Source: Clostridium sp. CAG:1000 (GTDB lineage: Bacteria > Bacillota_I > Bacilli_A > RF39 > UBA660). From it: a stretch of DNA of 29,158 nt. Within the stretch, counting starts at the first letter, position 1. Every line of letters starts with the position of its first letter. Shown here in pieces: positions 15,827 to 23,620 of the stretch. The notes under the pieces were generated by a model. It had not been told where the DNA came from. It did no database searches and was given only the letters and a program-made list of their open reading frames with translations. Position numbers and translations under genes: made by a program. The DNA lies in NCBI GenBank assembly GCA_000436975.1, contig HG000343.1, forward strand, positions 1-29,158, in the 5' to 3' direction.

Positions 15827-16779
15827 AATCTTTTTGTTTTATAATATGAATAAAGACCATTTTTATTATTTAAATAGATTTGTTTTTGAGCAAATATGTA
15901 ATTGTTCCACATTCCACACCCTAATAATTCTATTTTATTATCATCTAGCGTAAATAACCATTCTATTTCTTTAAATTCAGTCATTTCACAAGCAAGTTTT
16001 TTTGATAATTTAATCATATCTTCATATTTAGGTATATTTATATTTAATAAACTATTATTATTTATCTCAGTATAAACATTATCATCTTTATCTAAGAATG
16101 GATAAGTAGTAGTTCCATTATTAAGTATGGTTTGTATAATAGTATCTTTAAATTGAAGTCTTAATGATGAAGAAACAATATCTATTCCACCATTCGTTTT
16201 TAAAGTAACAATACTTATAATACTTAATCCATCAGGATTAATTTTTTTAAGTATCTTATTTGGGCGCTTAAACTCTTCAACATATTCATACCCACTCTTT
16301 TTAGCTTTATCAAGCATAAAAGCAGGGCTTCTAAAATCACTAAGATTCATAACACATATTTTATTTTTATCATTGTTATCACTAAACATTAATGATTTTC
16401 TTTCTAAAGCAAGAATTTCAAATTCTTTAAAACTTAAACTTTTTATTTCCTTAATTTCTCTATTTAAATATTCATTAAAAATGCTATAAATTTTTTTTCT
16501 AGTAAATTTGCCCTTTGATTTTTTTATATTATTTCCAAATAAACTATTATTTCTAGATATAGTTAAATAAGTATTTCTTTTATTTGAATCAACATTATAA
16601 AATTCAAATATTTTATACTCATTAATTGTACATCCATACACTAAATATGAATAAAAAACATCAAGCACAATAGTTAATCTAAAAACATTATTAGTTTGTT
16701 TTACGTATTTAACTACATTATTAAGCCTTTTTCTATGTTCTTTAAATAAATCATATTTCTTTTTAAACCACTTTTTCAT
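15823..16779 (-). CDS. ATP-grasp-like protein, sugar-transfer-associated type
   Basis: The 318-aa protein lacks a signal peptide. The segment VFYSYLVYGCTINEYKIFEFYNVDSNKRNTYLT (about 42-74) and its overall order resemble the 'sugar-transfer-associated ATP-grasp' group (alpha-L-glutamate-ligase-related), found near surface-polysaccharide genes. The usual C-terminal ATP-grasp segment (DIAITxDGPxLIEGN) reads IEWLFTLDDNKIELLGCGMWNN, so its metal-binding Glu/Asn are altered. It may be a divergent or inactive member. GAGGG lies before the ATG at 16779. It is alone on this strand, between a polymerase and a ClpX-like gene. The assignment rests on pattern memory only. Confidence 0.45.
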   Translation of the reverse strand: MKKWFKKKYDLFKEHRKRLNNVVKYVKQTNNVFRLTIVLDVFYSYLVYGCTINEYKIFEFYNVDSNKRNTYLTISRNNSLFGNNIKKSKGKFTRKKIYSIFNEYLNREIKEIKSLSFKEFEILALERKSLMFSDNNDKNKICVMNLSDFRSPAFMLDKAKKSGYEYVEEFKRPNKILKKINPDGLSIISIVTLKTNGGIDIVSSSLRLQFKDTIIQTILNNGTTTYPFLDKDDNVYTEINNNSLLNINIPKYEDMIKLSKKLACEMTEFKEIEWLFTLDDNKIELLGCGMWNNYIFAQKQIYLNNKNGLYSYYKTKRF

Positions 16780-16797
16780 TTAACCACCCTCAATTAA

Positions 16798-16824
16798 ATT
16801 ATAACATATATTAATTGACTAACA
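16798..16824 (-). promoter_or_regulatory. Promoter of the ATP-grasp-like gene, overlapping the plus-strand promoter
   Basis: The minus strand has a perfect -10 TATAAT (16803-16798) and, 16 bases upstream, a weak -35 TTGTTA (16824-16819). That -35 overlaps the plus-strand -35 at 16815-16820. Confidence 0.6.
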
Positions 16825-16843
16825 AAGTGTTTTATGCTAATAT
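16815..16843 (+). promoter_or_regulatory. Promoter of the ClpX-like gene
   Basis: TTGACT (16815-16820), a 17-base spacer ending TTATGC, and TAATAT (16838-16843), nearly the same design as at 12453-12481. Confidence 0.78.
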
Positions 16844-16865
16844 AAAAGCCAATTTGAGGAGTAAT

Positions 16866-18308
16866 ATGGAAAAAGAAGTAATTGTTCAAATATATAGAAG
16901 AACCTATAGTATTGAAAAAGAAAACAATTTTGAGAGCGTATATAAATGTCAAGATATAATTACAGGTATAGAAGTAACTCTTGAAAATGGTAATAAAGTA
17001 TTTAAAGATAACAATAATAATATTTTTCCATGTCTAAATAATGAAACTTTAGTTCATCCAAGTAATGGATATGCTTTTCCAATATATGTAGATGATAAAA
17101 GTAACAGTGAGAAAAAAGGACTTATTAAAGAACTTACACGAAATATGAGAAAATATAAATTCAATTTTGATATAAGACTTATCAATTCAGGAAGAAATAT
17201 GTCCACAGTTACACAAATAAATAATTTAGCTTATGAAATAAATGTTGAACAATATAGTTCATTTAACAAAATTATATCAAAAATAAAAGGTGAAGATAAT
17301 ATGGATGAGGTAGTTAAAGAAGAACCTAAAAAAGAAATATATTCAAATGAATTGTATGATGAAGTTATCAAAGTAGTAAAATGTCAAGATGAACAAGTTC
17401 GCAAAATAACAACAGCAATAGCTCAAAATCAGAGAATAAATAATCCAAATATGAAAACCACCCTTTTTGTATGCGGTCCGACTGGTAGTGGTAAAACTGA
17501 AATATTTAGGCAAATTAAAGCATGTAGTGATATTCCAGTAGTGATGGAAGATGCTACTGAATACTCAATTACAAGTTTTCAAGGAAAAGATGTAACTGAA
17601 ATGCTAGCTCATCTTTATATTGAATCAGACAGAAACATTGAAAAAGCACAACAAGGTATAATAATAGTAGATGAAATAGATAAAAAAACAAGTTCAAATA
17701 ATCAACATTATACTTATGCTAAAGGAGTAATAGACTCATTTTTAAAAATGGCAGAAGGCCATGTATATGAGCTTGATAAAAGAATGACTGGTATTGGTGT
17801 TCCAATAAGCTTTGATACATCAAAAGTAACATTTGCTTTTTTAGGAGCATGTGATGGTATAGAAAGATTAAGTTCAAATAATAAATCAATGGGATTTAAT
17901 GGAAATATTTATCAAAATACTAATAGTAATCAAATATATACTAAAGAATCTCTTTATAAATACGGATTTGGTCAAGAGTTTTTAAGAAGATGTACACTAT
18001 GTCCATTAAAGAAATTAGAAGAAAAAGATTTAATAGAAATATTAAATACATCAGACTCAAGTATATTAAAACTTTATAAAGACTTCTATCAATCATTAGG
18101 AATCAATTTCATTTATGATACTAAAACTATAGAAGCAATAGCTAAAAAAGCATCAATTAATTCATTAGGTGCAAGTGAATTAAAAGTAATATTAGAAGAT
18201 GCTCTTGAAATAGCTAACTTCTATATAAATTCTAGTCAAAAATACAAAGAATTAATAATAACAAGTGATACTATAAATAACCCTAATAAATATATATTAA
18301 GAAAGTAA
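16866..18308 (+). CDS. ClpX-like AAA+ ATPase with a novel N-terminal domain
   Basis: In the 480-aa protein, residues about 1-150 are an unrecognised domain without the ClpX zinc finger. The AAA+ module follows: Walker A GPTGSGKT (204-211), Walker B IIIVDEIDK (about 265-273), FAFLGACDGIERL (like ClpX ICGGAFDGLE), GFGQEFLRRC (like GLIPEFVGR, arginine finger at 374-375) and a sensor-2 segment, LGASELKVILEDAL. KSMGFNGN (about 340-347) sits where ClpX has its IGF loop that docks ClpP, so a peptidase partner is possible but unproven. GAGGAG lies before the ATG at 16866; an upstream in-frame start (16815) is excluded because the promoter lies there. Its last 12 bases overlap the end of the convergent gene. 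Confidence 0.82.
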   Translation: MEKEVIVQIYRRTYSIEKENNFESVYKCQDIITGIEVTLENGNKVFKDNNNNIFPCLNNETLVHPSNGYAFPIYVDDKSNSEKKGLIKELTRNMRKYKFNFDIRLINSGRNMSTVTQINNLAYEINVEQYSSFNKIISKIKGEDNMDEVVKEEPKKEIYSNELYDEVIKVVKCQDEQVRKITTAIAQNQRINNPNMKTTLFVCGPTGSGKTEIFRQIKACSDIPVVMEDATEYSITSFQGKDVTEMLAHLYIESDRNIEKAQQGIIIVDEIDKKTSSNNQHYTYAKGVIDSFLKMAEGHVYELDKRMTGIGVPISFDTSKVTFAFLGACDGIERLSSNNKSMGFNGNIYQNTNSNQIYTKESLYKYGFGQEFLRRCTLCPLKKLEEKDLIEILNTSDSSILKLYKDFYQSLGINFIYDTKTIEAIAKKASINSLGASELKVILEDALEIANFYINSSQKYKELIITSDTINNPNKYILRK

Positions 18309-19094
18309 TTCATTAATATTAACGATATTATATCCCCTACTCTTTATATAGTTAATCGTAGAAGATAGTTCACTTAAATTAAATTCATTCTCACGAATAA
18401 ATATTATAGCTCCATTATTAAGGAGTTTTTTTGTGTTTATTAAAAGATCCTTTTTAATTTCATTATTCATTTTAATACTATTAAGTTTCTTATTTTTACA
18501 ATCATTTATTATTTCATAATCATTTGTCTTAACACAAAAGAATTCATTATGTAGCAAACTAGAAAAATTATTTAAATCACTCAGTGAACTTCCTTTATAT
18601 AAAATATTACTATGATTATAATTATCAGTTATATTATCTCTTAAAAATGATGTATTCATTAATAAATTAATTTCAATATTTTTACTTTCAGAAACATCAA
18701 GCATTTTATTAAAATATTTACCACTATCAGTATTAATAACAATAGAAACATTTTTATTATAATCATTTCCTTTAAGAATATATCTATCAATATTATTCTT
18801 TTTGTTTAATATACATTCATCTTTATCAAACTCAAGTAATTCTTCTTTAAAACCAATACCTTTCATATTAGAATAACTTTTATTTTTATTAACAACTAAA
18901 CCACTAATGCCAAGAATAATTCCATCATTATTAATACTACCTTCTCTACATCTATAGTCTTTTAAAGATGCATATTCATTTATAGATGTAAGTATAGTAT
19001 TATTATATTGCGATATTTCAATTACCTTATTAGTATAAATTATACTAAATACAAAAAACAAACTTATTACTATATATTTAACATACTTTTTCAT
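18297..19094 (-). CDS. Membrane-anchored, degenerate polysaccharide-deacetylase-like protein
   Basis: The 265-aa protein starts with a signal-anchor helix (about 5-22) and is otherwise extracellular. VSIVINTDSGKYFNKMLDV (about 116-134) sits where NodB-type deacetylases have their metal-binding TFDDGP. The last 50 residues (KKLLNNGAIIFIREN...IKSRGYNIVNINELLS) resemble the end of the NodB fold (GxIILxHD...GYxFVTLxEL). The Asp/His metal ligands are not visible, so it is probably a non-catalytic relative acting at the cell wall. It lies 29 bases after the M3-like peptidase gene, probably in one transcript. The assignment is tentative. Confidence 0.45.
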   Translation of the reverse strand: MKKYVKYIVISLFFVFSIIYTNKVIEISQYNNTILTSINEYASLKDYRCREGSINNDGIILGISGLVVNKNKSYSNMKGIGFKEELLEFDKDECILNKKNNIDRYILKGNDYNKNVSIVINTDSGKYFNKMLDVSESKNIEINLLMNTSFLRDNITDNYNHSNILYKGSSLSDLNNFSSLLHNEFFCVKTNDYEIINDCKNKKLNSIKMNNEIKKDLLINTKKLLNNGAIIFIRENEFNLSELSSTINYIKSRGYNIVNINELLS

Positions 19095-19123
19095 ATTATA
19101 CTATATGAAAAAAGGACTTATAT

Positions 19124-20236
19124 TTATTCATAAATATTAAATCCTTCATTATATTTTTTAATAAACTTTTTGATGTTATCTTTTGGTCTTTTAAGTGATA
19201 AGAACTCATCTTCATCAAAACCTAGTGACTCTATACTTTCTAAAATAGTTGTTTCTTTTCTAGAACAAATAAGATTAATTAATTTTTTCATTGCAAGATT
19301 TTTATCTTCTTTAAATAATTCACACAAATTAAGTGAAAATAAGTACCCATATCCATAAAGTATTGCGCCATCTAAATCAATAACCTCATCTGTTGTAGGA
19401 TCAACAATACATCTATCTTCTGTTATAAATCCATCACTTAAATTATAAAACTTTTCATATTCATCACTTAATCTTCTTAATATAAATATTCTATCTGCTA
19501 AACAATACTGTGCTCCTTTAACATCTATATTATTTTCTATTAAGTATTGTAAAAAGTTAATTTCAAAAAATGTTGATGGAACTTCTATTAAAAATTGATT
19601 GCTTAATGACAATTCTTTTTGTTGAGGATATACAAATAAGCTATTATCAATTGCATGACCTATCTCATGGACAATCGCAGAAATAGATGCAGCATTAAAC
19701 TCACCATATTTTATAAGAATATATCCAAGTTCATTTGCATAATTATTCATAAAACTTCCGCCAGTGCCAGGATCTAAGTCAATATTAATGGATACTCTTC
19801 CATCTAAATAAGACTTTGCAATATTGTATATTTTATCACCAAACTGTTTAAAATATGTAAGAATCATTTCTCTTGCTTGTGCTTCATTATAAAATGGAAT
19901 ATTATCGTTTATTAATGGTATATAATTAGATTCTTTTAATATATCATTAAAACTCATAAACAAAAAATATAATGGGTCTCCTTCAGTTATTGCTCTATTA
20001 AAATACTCAAGTATTTGTTTTTTATTTTGAAGTCTTATATCATCATTTAATTCATCAACATTTCTATATAGCATATCTTTTGGATCAACAGCAAACCCTG
20101 TTATTTGTGCTAAAGTATAATTAAGCTGTTCAAACACAGGATAATATTTTCTAATATTATTAGTAGATTGATTTCTTATTAATTTTCTTCTTACCTCTAA
20201 TAGTTCATCATACAGCTTATCTTCATTAATTTCCAT
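19124..20236 (-). CDS. M3-like zinc metallopeptidase (gluzincin)
   Basis: The 370-aa protein carries HEIGH (190-194), the zinc site of gluzincins. Glu218 in the downstream EVPSTFFE segment is the likely third ligand, an order typical of M3/oligoendopeptidase-F enzymes. It is shorter than OEP-F (about 600 aa), so it may be a compact M3 relative. No signal peptide is present, so it probably acts on peptides in the cytoplasm. The DLDPGTGGSFMN segment (about 153-164) may be substrate-binding. A GGGGG ribosome site lies about 5 bases before the ATG. Confidence 0.75.
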   Translation of the reverse strand: MEINEDKLYDELLEVRRKLIRNQSTNNIRKYYPVFEQLNYTLAQITGFAVDPKDMLYRNVDELNDDIRLQNKKQILEYFNRAITEGDPLYFLFMSFNDILKESNYIPLINDNIPFYNEAQAREMILTYFKQFGDKIYNIAKSYLDGRVSINIDLDPGTGGSFMNNYANELGYILIKYGEFNAASISAIVHEIGHAIDNSLFVYPQQKELSLSNQFLIEVPSTFFEINFLQYLIENNIDVKGAQYCLADRIFILRRLSDEYEKFYNLSDGFITEDRCIVDPTTDEVIDLDGAILYGYGYLFSLNLCELFKEDKNLAMKKLINLICSRKETTILESIESLGFDEDEFLSLKRPKDNIKKFIKKYNEGFNIYE

Positions 20237-20268
20237 AATTCCCCCTTAGTTTATTAACGCATAATTAA

Positions 20269-20274
20269 AGTATA
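20269..20274 (-). promoter_or_regulatory. Extended -10 promoter of the M3-like gene
   Basis: TGCTATACT on the minus strand (TATACT at 20274-20269) is an extended -10 element about 33 bases before the ATG. The -35 is weak. A very similar TATGCTATACT element precedes the LRR gene (29080-29085). Confidence 0.5.
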
Positions 20275-20339
20275 GCATAATTTAATTTTCTTGACTATAT
20301 TTTTTTAAAATAAAATGGTAAATATATAAACACTTACTA

Positions 20340-21122
20340 TTATTCATTTTTTCTACCACAATTAGGACAATAATTACTATCAACAATATATCCACAATTA
20401 GGACAATAATTATCTTTATATTTAAATTTTTTATTTATAGATGATACCTTTTTAACTCTTTTAAGTGCCACTATATACATAACTACTACAAATATAAAGA
20501 ATAATATAATAAGTAATCCACTTTCACTAAGCAAACAGTAATCATATATACCATGTGTTATAGTTGGAATTAATATACTTAGAAATAAATTTTTATTTTT
20601 TAAATCTTTTCTATTATTAGTAATAGCAATTTTTGAAAGACCCAAATAATAGCCCATAAAAAGTCCATCACAAGCGTGTCCTGGAACTGCTAATAATGCC
20701 CTTGCTATACCTGTAGAGATTCCTCCTTCATATACATATAATAAATTTTCTATGCAAGCAAAACCAAGTGCAACAAATACCGAATATAATATACCATCAT
20801 AAATTTCATCAAAGTTACTATCATTATAAGCTATTTTATAAGCAACAATCCATTTACAAAACTCTTCTACTAAAGCAACACCAATAAATACATGAATAAA
20901 TAGTTCTAATAAGTTTAATTTACTAGTATCTTCACTAAATATTGGAAATAATATTCCTAATAATCCTCCTATTATTAGTACTAGTACACATGATAAGAAT
21001 CCTCCTAAAAATAATTTAACTAATAATCTAGTTGGTTCTTTTAATTTATCTTTTTTATATATATACATCCCAATTAGTAAAACAGGCAATACTGAAATAA
21101 TAAATAAAAGTATTTCTTTCAT
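20340..21122 (-). CDS. PrsW-family intramembrane protease with C-terminal zinc ribbon
   Basis: PrsW-type proteases cut membrane proteins such as anti-sigma factors. The 260-aa protein has about seven or eight helices. The family motif residues are E86-E87 with K90 (ALVEEFCKW), E125 (CIENLLY), H149 (VPGHACDG) and H190/D194 (TITHGIYDY). A two-CxxC zinc ribbon (YCPNCGYIVDSNYCPNCG) ends the protein, which is unusual for PrsW. I use the ATG at 21122, one base after the stop of the upstream zinc-ribbon gene (translational coupling). A TTG start a few codons earlier is less likely. The target protein is unknown. Confidence 0.85.
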   Translation of the reverse strand: MKEILLFIISVLPVLLIGMYIYKKDKLKEPTRLLVKLFLGGFLSCVLVLIIGGLLGILFPIFSEDTSKLNLLELFIHVFIGVALVEEFCKWIVAYKIAYNDSNFDEIYDGILYSVFVALGFACIENLLYVYEGGISTGIARALLAVPGHACDGLFMGYYLGLSKIAITNNRKDLKNKNLFLSILIPTITHGIYDYCLLSESGLLIILFFIFVVVMYIVALKRVKKVSSINKKFKYKDNYCPNCGYIVDSNYCPNCGRKNE

Positions 21123-21123
21123 A

Positions 21124-21828
21124 TTATTTAAACTCAAGCGAATTTATAATTTCACTATTTACTTTCTTCCATGTACCATTACTATCAAATATTATTCTAT
21201 AATTAATTGAATATAAAGACATTCCATTTATAGTATCATAATAATAATTAGTAATATTATTTTCATCTTTTATATCAAAGTCTTCATCTGTGTCGTGACT
21301 AGTTAATACTGCAAAAAAAGATAACGCAAATATAATTATTATTGGTAAAATTACACCAAGAATACTTGTGCCACCCTTGTTTGTACATATCATCATTAAT
21401 TCTTCTCTTGTTGCATTATTATTTTCTATTTTTATTTTGTTTACTTCTTCAATAACATGTTTTAAATACAAATTTTTAAATTTCAAGCCAAGTACTACTG
21501 ATAATGCTATAGAAATAGCACTAGAGACAGGTTCTAAAAAAGCTCCAACTATTGCATTAACTACAAGCCAACCTATACCAAGTAACCACATTTTTCTATA
21601 AAGAACATATAATGATCCAAAGAAAAATGTATTAGCTGAGAAAGTACCATTCTTTAACTTATCAGCATTTTTACCAATATATGCATTAATTAAATCGTCA
21701 TCACTTATACTAATATTTTTAATTAATGTTTTTAAATCATTATTTCTTAATTCTACTTTTGTTCCACATTTTCTACAAAACTTATCTCCATCTTTTAAAT
21801 TTGAACCACAATTAGGACAAATATTCAT
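21124..21828 (-). CDS. Zinc-ribbon membrane protein (DUF2628-like)
   Basis: The 234-aa protein starts with a zinc ribbon, MNICPNCGSNLKDGDKFCRKCG (four Cys at 4, 7, 18, 21). Then comes FSANTFFFGSLYVLYRKMWLLGIGWLVV (about 64-91), the aromatic membrane motif of DUF2628 proteins, more helices (to about 115) and one further helix (about 155-175). A 55-residue C-terminal domain follows. It is directly upstream of and coupled to the PrsW-like protease, which carries a matching zinc ribbon. It may be that protease's partner or substrate (inference). AAGGAAG precedes the ATG. Confidence 0.75.
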   Translation of the reverse strand: MNICPNCGSNLKDGDKFCRKCGTKVELRNNDLKTLIKNISISDDDLINAYIGKNADKLKNGTFSANTFFFGSLYVLYRKMWLLGIGWLVVNAIVGAFLEPVSSAISIALSVVLGLKFKNLYLKHVIEEVNKIKIENNNATREELMMICTNKGGTSILGVILPIIIIFALSFFAVLTSHDTDEDFDIKDENNITNYYYDTINGMSLYSINYRIIFDSNGTWKKVNSEIINSLEFK

Positions 21829-21876
21829 ACTTACTACTTCCTTCCTTATTCTTTTTTTATTATATCATAAATTTAA

Positions 21877-21905
21877 AAAAAATAACTCATTTAAAGTTAT
21901 TTTTT
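21877..21905 (-). terminator. Terminator of serS
   Basis: An 11-bp A/T-rich stem (21877-21887 with 21895-21905) with a 7-base loop contains the serS stop codon and is followed by T residues on the minus strand. Confidence 0.65.
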
Positions 21906-23186
21906 AATTGGCTTAATTATTTCTTTACCACCCATATAAGGTCTTAATACTTTCGGTACATTAATGCTGCCATCTTCATTATAATTATTTTCTAAGAATG
22001 CTATTAATGCTCTTGTTGATGCTAAAACTGTATTATTAAGGGTATGAACAAAATAATTACCATCTTTTCCTTTTGTTCTAATACCTAATCTTCTTGCTTG
22101 AGCATCCCCTAGAGTACTACAAGAACCTACTTCAAAATATTTTTGTTGTCTTGGACTCCATGCTTCAACATCACAAGATTTAACTTTTAAATCAGCAAGG
22201 TCTCCACTACAACATTCTAAAGTTCTAACAGGTATATCTAAACTTCTAAATAATTCAACTGTATAGCTCCACATCTTGTTATACCACTGCATTGAATCTT
22301 CTGGTTTACATAAAACTATCATTTCTTGCTTTTCAAATTGATGAACTCTATATATTCCTCTTTCTTCAATGCCATGAGCTCCTACTTCTTTTCTAAAACA
22401 TGGACTATATGAAGTCATAGTTATAGGAAGTGCTTCTTCTTTAACAATTTGACCTTTAAATTTACCTATCATAGAGTGTTCACTAGTACCAATAAGATAT
22501 AAATCTTCTCCCTCTATTTTGTACATCATAGCATCCATTTCATCAAAAGACATAACACCATTGACAACATCGCTTCTAATCATAAATGGTGGGATACAAT
22601 AAGTAAATCCTTTATCAATCATAAAATCTCTAGCATATGACAGCATAGCAGAGCTTAGTCTAGCAGCATCACCCATTAAATAATAAAAGCCATTGCCACT
22701 AGTCCTAGCGCTTGATTCTTTATCTAAGCCATTTATTGATTCTAATATATCAGCATGATATGGTATCTCATATTTTGGAACTACCGGTTCCCCATACTTT
22801 TCTATTTCAACATTCTCACTATCATCCTTACCAACTGGTACAGACTTGTCTATAATGTTTGGAATAACCATCATTCTTTCTTTAATCTTACCTTGAAGTT
22901 CAATTTCTCTTTTATCAAGTTCATCTATATCACTTTGAATACTAGATATCTCTATTTTAGTTTGATTAATTTCTTCTTGTTTCTTTTCTCTTACAAGAAC
23001 GCCAATAGAATCACTAAGTTTATTTTTCTTACTTTTTAAACTATCACATTTATTCTTACATTCACGATACAATTTATCAAGCTCATAAACCTCATCTACT
23101 AAAGGTAGTTTTTGATCTTGAAATTTCTTTTTAATATTTTCTTTTACTAAATCTTTATTTTCCCTAATAAGATTAATATCTATCAC
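21897..23186 (-). CDS. serS: Seryl-tRNA synthetase
   Basis: This class II synthetase charges tRNA-Ser (and tRNA-Sec where present). The 429-aa length is standard. The N-terminal two-helix coiled-coil arm spans about 28-100. The catalytic domain has FRKEVGAHG...RVHQFEKQEM (motif 2) and the motif-3 region ending NNTVLASTRALIAFLENN. The segment after SSCSTLGDAQARRLGIR differs from the usual SNCTDFQARR, a modest variation. It starts at GTG (23186), preceded by AGGTGA at 7 bases. No T-box leader is present: the upstream DNA is short. Confidence 0.97.
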   Translation of the reverse strand: MIDINLIRENKDLVKENIKKKFQDQKLPLVDEVYELDKLYRECKNKCDSLKSKKNKLSDSIGVLVREKKQEEINQTKIEISSIQSDIDELDKREIELQGKIKERMMVIPNIIDKSVPVGKDDSENVEIEKYGEPVVPKYEIPYHADILESINGLDKESSARTSGNGFYYLMGDAARLSSAMLSYARDFMIDKGFTYCIPPFMIRSDVVNGVMSFDEMDAMMYKIEGEDLYLIGTSEHSMIGKFKGQIVKEEALPITMTSYSPCFRKEVGAHGIEERGIYRVHQFEKQEMIVLCKPEDSMQWYNKMWSYTVELFRSLDIPVRTLECCSGDLADLKVKSCDVEAWSPRQQKYFEVGSCSTLGDAQARRLGIRTKGKDGNYFVHTLNNTVLASTRALIAFLENNYNEDGSINVPKVLRPYMGGKEIIKPIKK

Positions 23187-23246
23187 TTTAGTTCACCTCA
23201 TAAATATAATAACATTATTTTAATAAAAATAAAATAAAAACATAAT

Positions 23247-23267
23247 AAAAAGAGGAACAACCTCTTT
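23247..23267 (-). terminator. Terminator of the YjcZ-like genes
   Basis: A 7-bp stem (23249-23255 with 23261-23267) with a 5-base loop is followed on the minus strand by five T residues. Confidence 0.7.
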
Positions 23268-23270
23268 ATA

Positions 23271-23369
23271 TTACCATCCTGTACATGTTCCGAAGATTAT
23301 AGCAAGAAGGATAAATAAAATCAAAATTATAAAGAATAGATTAACTCCTTGGTTGCAACAACCCATCAT
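23271..23369 (-). CDS. 32-aa YjcZ-like membrane miniprotein, second copy
   Basis: This reading frame, MMGCCNQGVN followed by a hydrophobic helix and CTGW, is preceded by AGGAGG at 8 bases. It follows the 36-aa homologue by 18 bases. Cys-rich head and single helix match the layout of the first copy. Its role is unknown; YjcZ-like proteins are small spore- or membrane-associated proteins in Bacillota. Confidence 0.75.
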   Translation of the reverse strand: MMGCCNQGVNLFFIILILFILLAIIFGTCTGW

Positions 23370-23387
23370 ACTTATCAACCTCCTTTT

Positions 23388-23498
23388 TTAGATAAAAGCA
23401 CCTAGTATGATTACTAATAAAATAAATAATACTAAAGCAAATGCTGCTCCTGAAATTCCATTTCTATTATTACATCCGCATCCACAACCTGAATTCAT
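23388..23498 (-). CDS. 36-aa YjcZ-like membrane miniprotein, first copy
   Basis: MNSGCGCGCNNRNG precedes the helix AAFALVLFILLVIILGAFI, which strongly resembles YjcZ-family miniproteins (GGGFALIVVLFILLIIIG). AAAGGAGG lies 6-8 bases before the ATG at 23498. The longer in-frame start (23570) would run through this site and is rejected. It forms a two-gene unit with the next copy and diverges from prsA. Confidence 0.8.
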   Translation of the reverse strand: MNSGCGCGCNNRNGISGAAFALVLFILLVIILGAFI

Positions 23499-23570
23499 AA
23501 AACATTCCTCCTTTTTTATCTTTACACTTTTATAGTATGTTAATGTTAACTTTTTGTGTATGATAATCAC

Positions 23571-23599
23571 TTGTATTTTAACTGTTTATTTGCTATTAT
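23571..23599 (+). promoter_or_regulatory. Promoter of the PrsA-like gene
   Basis: TTGTAT (23571-23576), a 17-base spacer ending TTTGC, and TATTAT (23594-23599). Confidence 0.65.
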
Positions 23600-23620
23600 A
23601 ATAAGAGTTAGGAGGATTTT

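Noticed and set aside
16815..16865. Earlier start codon for the ClpX-like gene
   Set aside because: The -35 and -10 boxes lie inside this stretch; a GAGGAG site sits directly before the ATG at 16866.
23187..23270. T-box leader for serS
   Set aside because: The region is too short and lacks the T-box core sequence.
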